In this document: piece after piece, positions 62,969-64,000 of the stretch
How positions within the stretch are numbered: position 1 is the first letter of the stretch
How the letters are laid out: every line of letters starts with the position of its first letter
NCBI RefSeq assembly: GCF_017985075.1
Contig: NZ_JAGNYF010000003.1
Span: 1-64,000 of the forward strand
DNA from: Flavobacterium sp.
Lineage (GTDB): Bacteria; Bacteroidota; Bacteroidia; Flavobacteriales; Flavobacteriaceae
DNA: 64,000 nucleotides
Reading direction: 5' to 3'
Position numbers and translations under genes: made by a program
The notes under the pieces: model-generated
The model's database searches: none
Seen by the model: the letters and a program-made list of their open reading frames with translations, nothing else
What the model was told of the DNA's origin: nothing

Positions 62969-64000
62969 ATGGCAAATCATTATCAAATACTAATTATCGG
63001 CGGAGGAAATGCTGGGCTTTCTGTAGCTTCACAATTACTTCGAAAAAGAAGTAATCTTAAAATAGCAATTGTAGATCCTTCCGAAAAACATTATTATCAA
63101 CCAGCTTGGACACTTGTTGGTGCTGGAATTTTCGATGTAAACAAAACAGTTCGAAATGAAAAAGACTTTATTCCAAAAAATACTACTTGGATAAAAGAAG
63201 CTGTTTCAGAATTTGAACCAACCTCTAATAAAGTAATATGCGCTTCGGGTACCGAAATAACATATGATTATATGATTGTATGCCCAGGAATTCAACTCGA
63301 TTGGAATAAAATAAAAGGCCTAAAAGAAACATTAGGCAAAAACAATGTTAGCAGCAATTATGATTTTAATTCTGCCCCATACACTTGGGAAATGATTAAA
63401 AATTTCAAAGGTGGGACTGCAGTATTTACAAATCCATCTACACCAATAAAATGTGGTGGCGCGCCTCATAAAATAATGTATTTGGCTGTTGATTATTGGC
63501 GTAAAAAAGGAATTCTTGACAAATGTGATGTACATTATGTGTCAGGAGCTACTGTTATTTTTGGTGTACCAGAATACAAAGCTACACTTGAAAAAGTGTT
63601 ACTAAACGGAAACATCAAAGTACATTATAGTGCAAACACTATTGCAATTGATGGAAACAATAAAACAATAGAATTTGAAACTAAAAATACAGAATTTGTA
63701 AAACAAAGTCTTTCAAAATCTGCTGCTGGATGCTATAGTATTTCAGAAGGTAACGAAGCTGATTCAGTAAGTAGAGTTACTATGAATTTTGATTTATGCC
63801 ATTCAGTTCCACCACAATCTGCACCTGATTTTATTAAAAATAGTCCTTTACGAGACCAAGCAAATGCGCTTGGCTATGTTGAAATTGATAAAAACACAAT
63901 GCAACATACACGTTTTCCGAATGTTTTCGCTTTAGGAGATTGTACGAATGCACCTTGTAGTAAAACAGGCGCAGCAATTCGTAAACAAGCGCCAGTGGTT
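62969..64000 (+). CDS. sqr: Sulfide:quinone oxidoreductase (3' end beyond window)
   Basis: This FAD flavoprotein oxidises sulfide to polysulfide or persulfide and passes electrons to quinone at the membrane. The frame is open from ATG 62969 to the window edge (344 codons). It has the dinucleotide-binding LIIGGGNAGLSVA (about residues 8-20), the HYYQPAWTLVGAG segment, VCPGIQLDW, and the redox-active Cys162 in TPIKCGGAPHKIMYL. FALGDCTNAPCSKTGAA (about 320-335) is the second FAD site. This pattern is closest to mitochondrial-type (type II) SQR. The second catalytic Cys should lie past the edge. It is the third gene of the sulfide cluster. Confidence 0.92.
   Translation, partial: MANHYQILIIGGGNAGLSVASQLLRKRSNLKIAIVDPSEKHYYQPAWTLVGAGIFDVNKTVRNEKDFIPKNTTWIKEAVSEFEPTSNKVICASGTEITYDYMIVCPGIQLDWNKIKGLKETLGKNNVSSNYDFNSAPYTWEMIKNFKGGTAVFTNPSTPIKCGGAPHKIMYLAVDYWRKKGILDKCDVHYVSGATVIFGVPEYKATLEKVLLNGNIKVHYSANTIAIDGNNKTIEFETKNTEFVKQSLSKSAAGCYSISEGNEADSVSRVTMNFDLCHSVPPQSAPDFIKNSPLRDQANALGYVEIDKNTMQHTRFPNVFALGDCTNAPCSKTGAAIRKQAPVV

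Noticed and set aside
63332-63535. Minus-strand frame within the SQR gene
   Set aside because: It is antisense to a continuous SQR reading frame with clear FAD-binding motifs.

Overview
The window is a chromosomal segment of a member of the Bacteroidota, most likely a Flavobacteriaceae close to Flavobacterium. This rests on several things visible in the sequence: strong A+T bias; promoters of the Bacteroidota form (TTTG or TTG, about 19-21 bases, then TAnnTTTG) in front of many genes; an almost complete lack of Shine-Dalgarno sites apart from rpsU; SusC/SusD and T9SS sorting-domain proteins; and protein families restricted to the phylum (DUF2851, DUF3467, DUF5686, Porin_10).

Layout. 1-14.9 kb is mostly on the + strand: the 3' end of recF, a secreted rhodanese-thioredoxin fusion, murB, a secreted unknown, a membrane GT2 glycosyltransferase overlapping an ECF-type sigma factor, a TonB-family protein, lipA, a GAPDH and a TPR hybrid histidine kinase. 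Next come lpxK and a YoeB-type toxin-antitoxin pair on the - strand, then a Nif3-like protein, a coiled-coil CT398-like protein and an RluF-type pseudouridine synthase. A 109-bp hairpin element follows rluF. 14.9-23.4 kb holds a GNAT acetyltransferase and a 2639-residue T9SS-exported adhesin-like protein. 23.5-39.1 kb is the transcription/translation block on the - strand. Read in its own direction it is rpsU, xerC, hpf, tRNA-Thr, tRNA-Tyr, tRNA-Thr, tuf, tRNA-Trp, secE, nusG, rplK, rplA, rplJ, rplL, rpoB, rpoC, with a DUF3467 gene after it. 39.1-46.9 kb (- strand) carries an acyl-CoA dehydrogenase, a helix-hairpin-helix protein, a PspC protein, DUF2851, a secreted unknown, a PLP/CBS-domain enzyme and a putative porin. 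46.9-51.8 kb is a SusC/SusD pair without enzymes. 52-60.2 kb has rnhB, lipB, lysS, a DUF5686 protein with a GIN-domain partner, aroQ, an M28 peptidase lipoprotein and the SRP RNA gene. 60.3-64 kb (+ strand) has a glutaminyl-peptide cyclotransferase lipoprotein and then a sulfide-oxidation cluster: Crp/Fnr regulator, TauE/SafE permease, and a sulfide:quinone oxidoreductase that runs off the window edge.

How it works together. Most of the window is housekeeping: the RNA polymerase and ribosomal block, lipoate synthesis (lipA, lipB), wall and lipid A synthesis (murB, lpxK), shikimate pathway (aroQ) and protein targeting (ffs, secE). The accessory content is the adhesin, the toxin-antitoxin pair, the SusCD pair and the sulfide cluster. 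I saw no insertion sequence, prophage, CRISPR array or rRNA operon. The points most worth following are the rpsU Shine-Dalgarno exception, the CT398-like protein that has lost every zinc-binding cysteine, the hairpin element after rluF, a recurrent class of short periodic 'word' repeats between genes, and two related candidate operators in the sulfide cluster.
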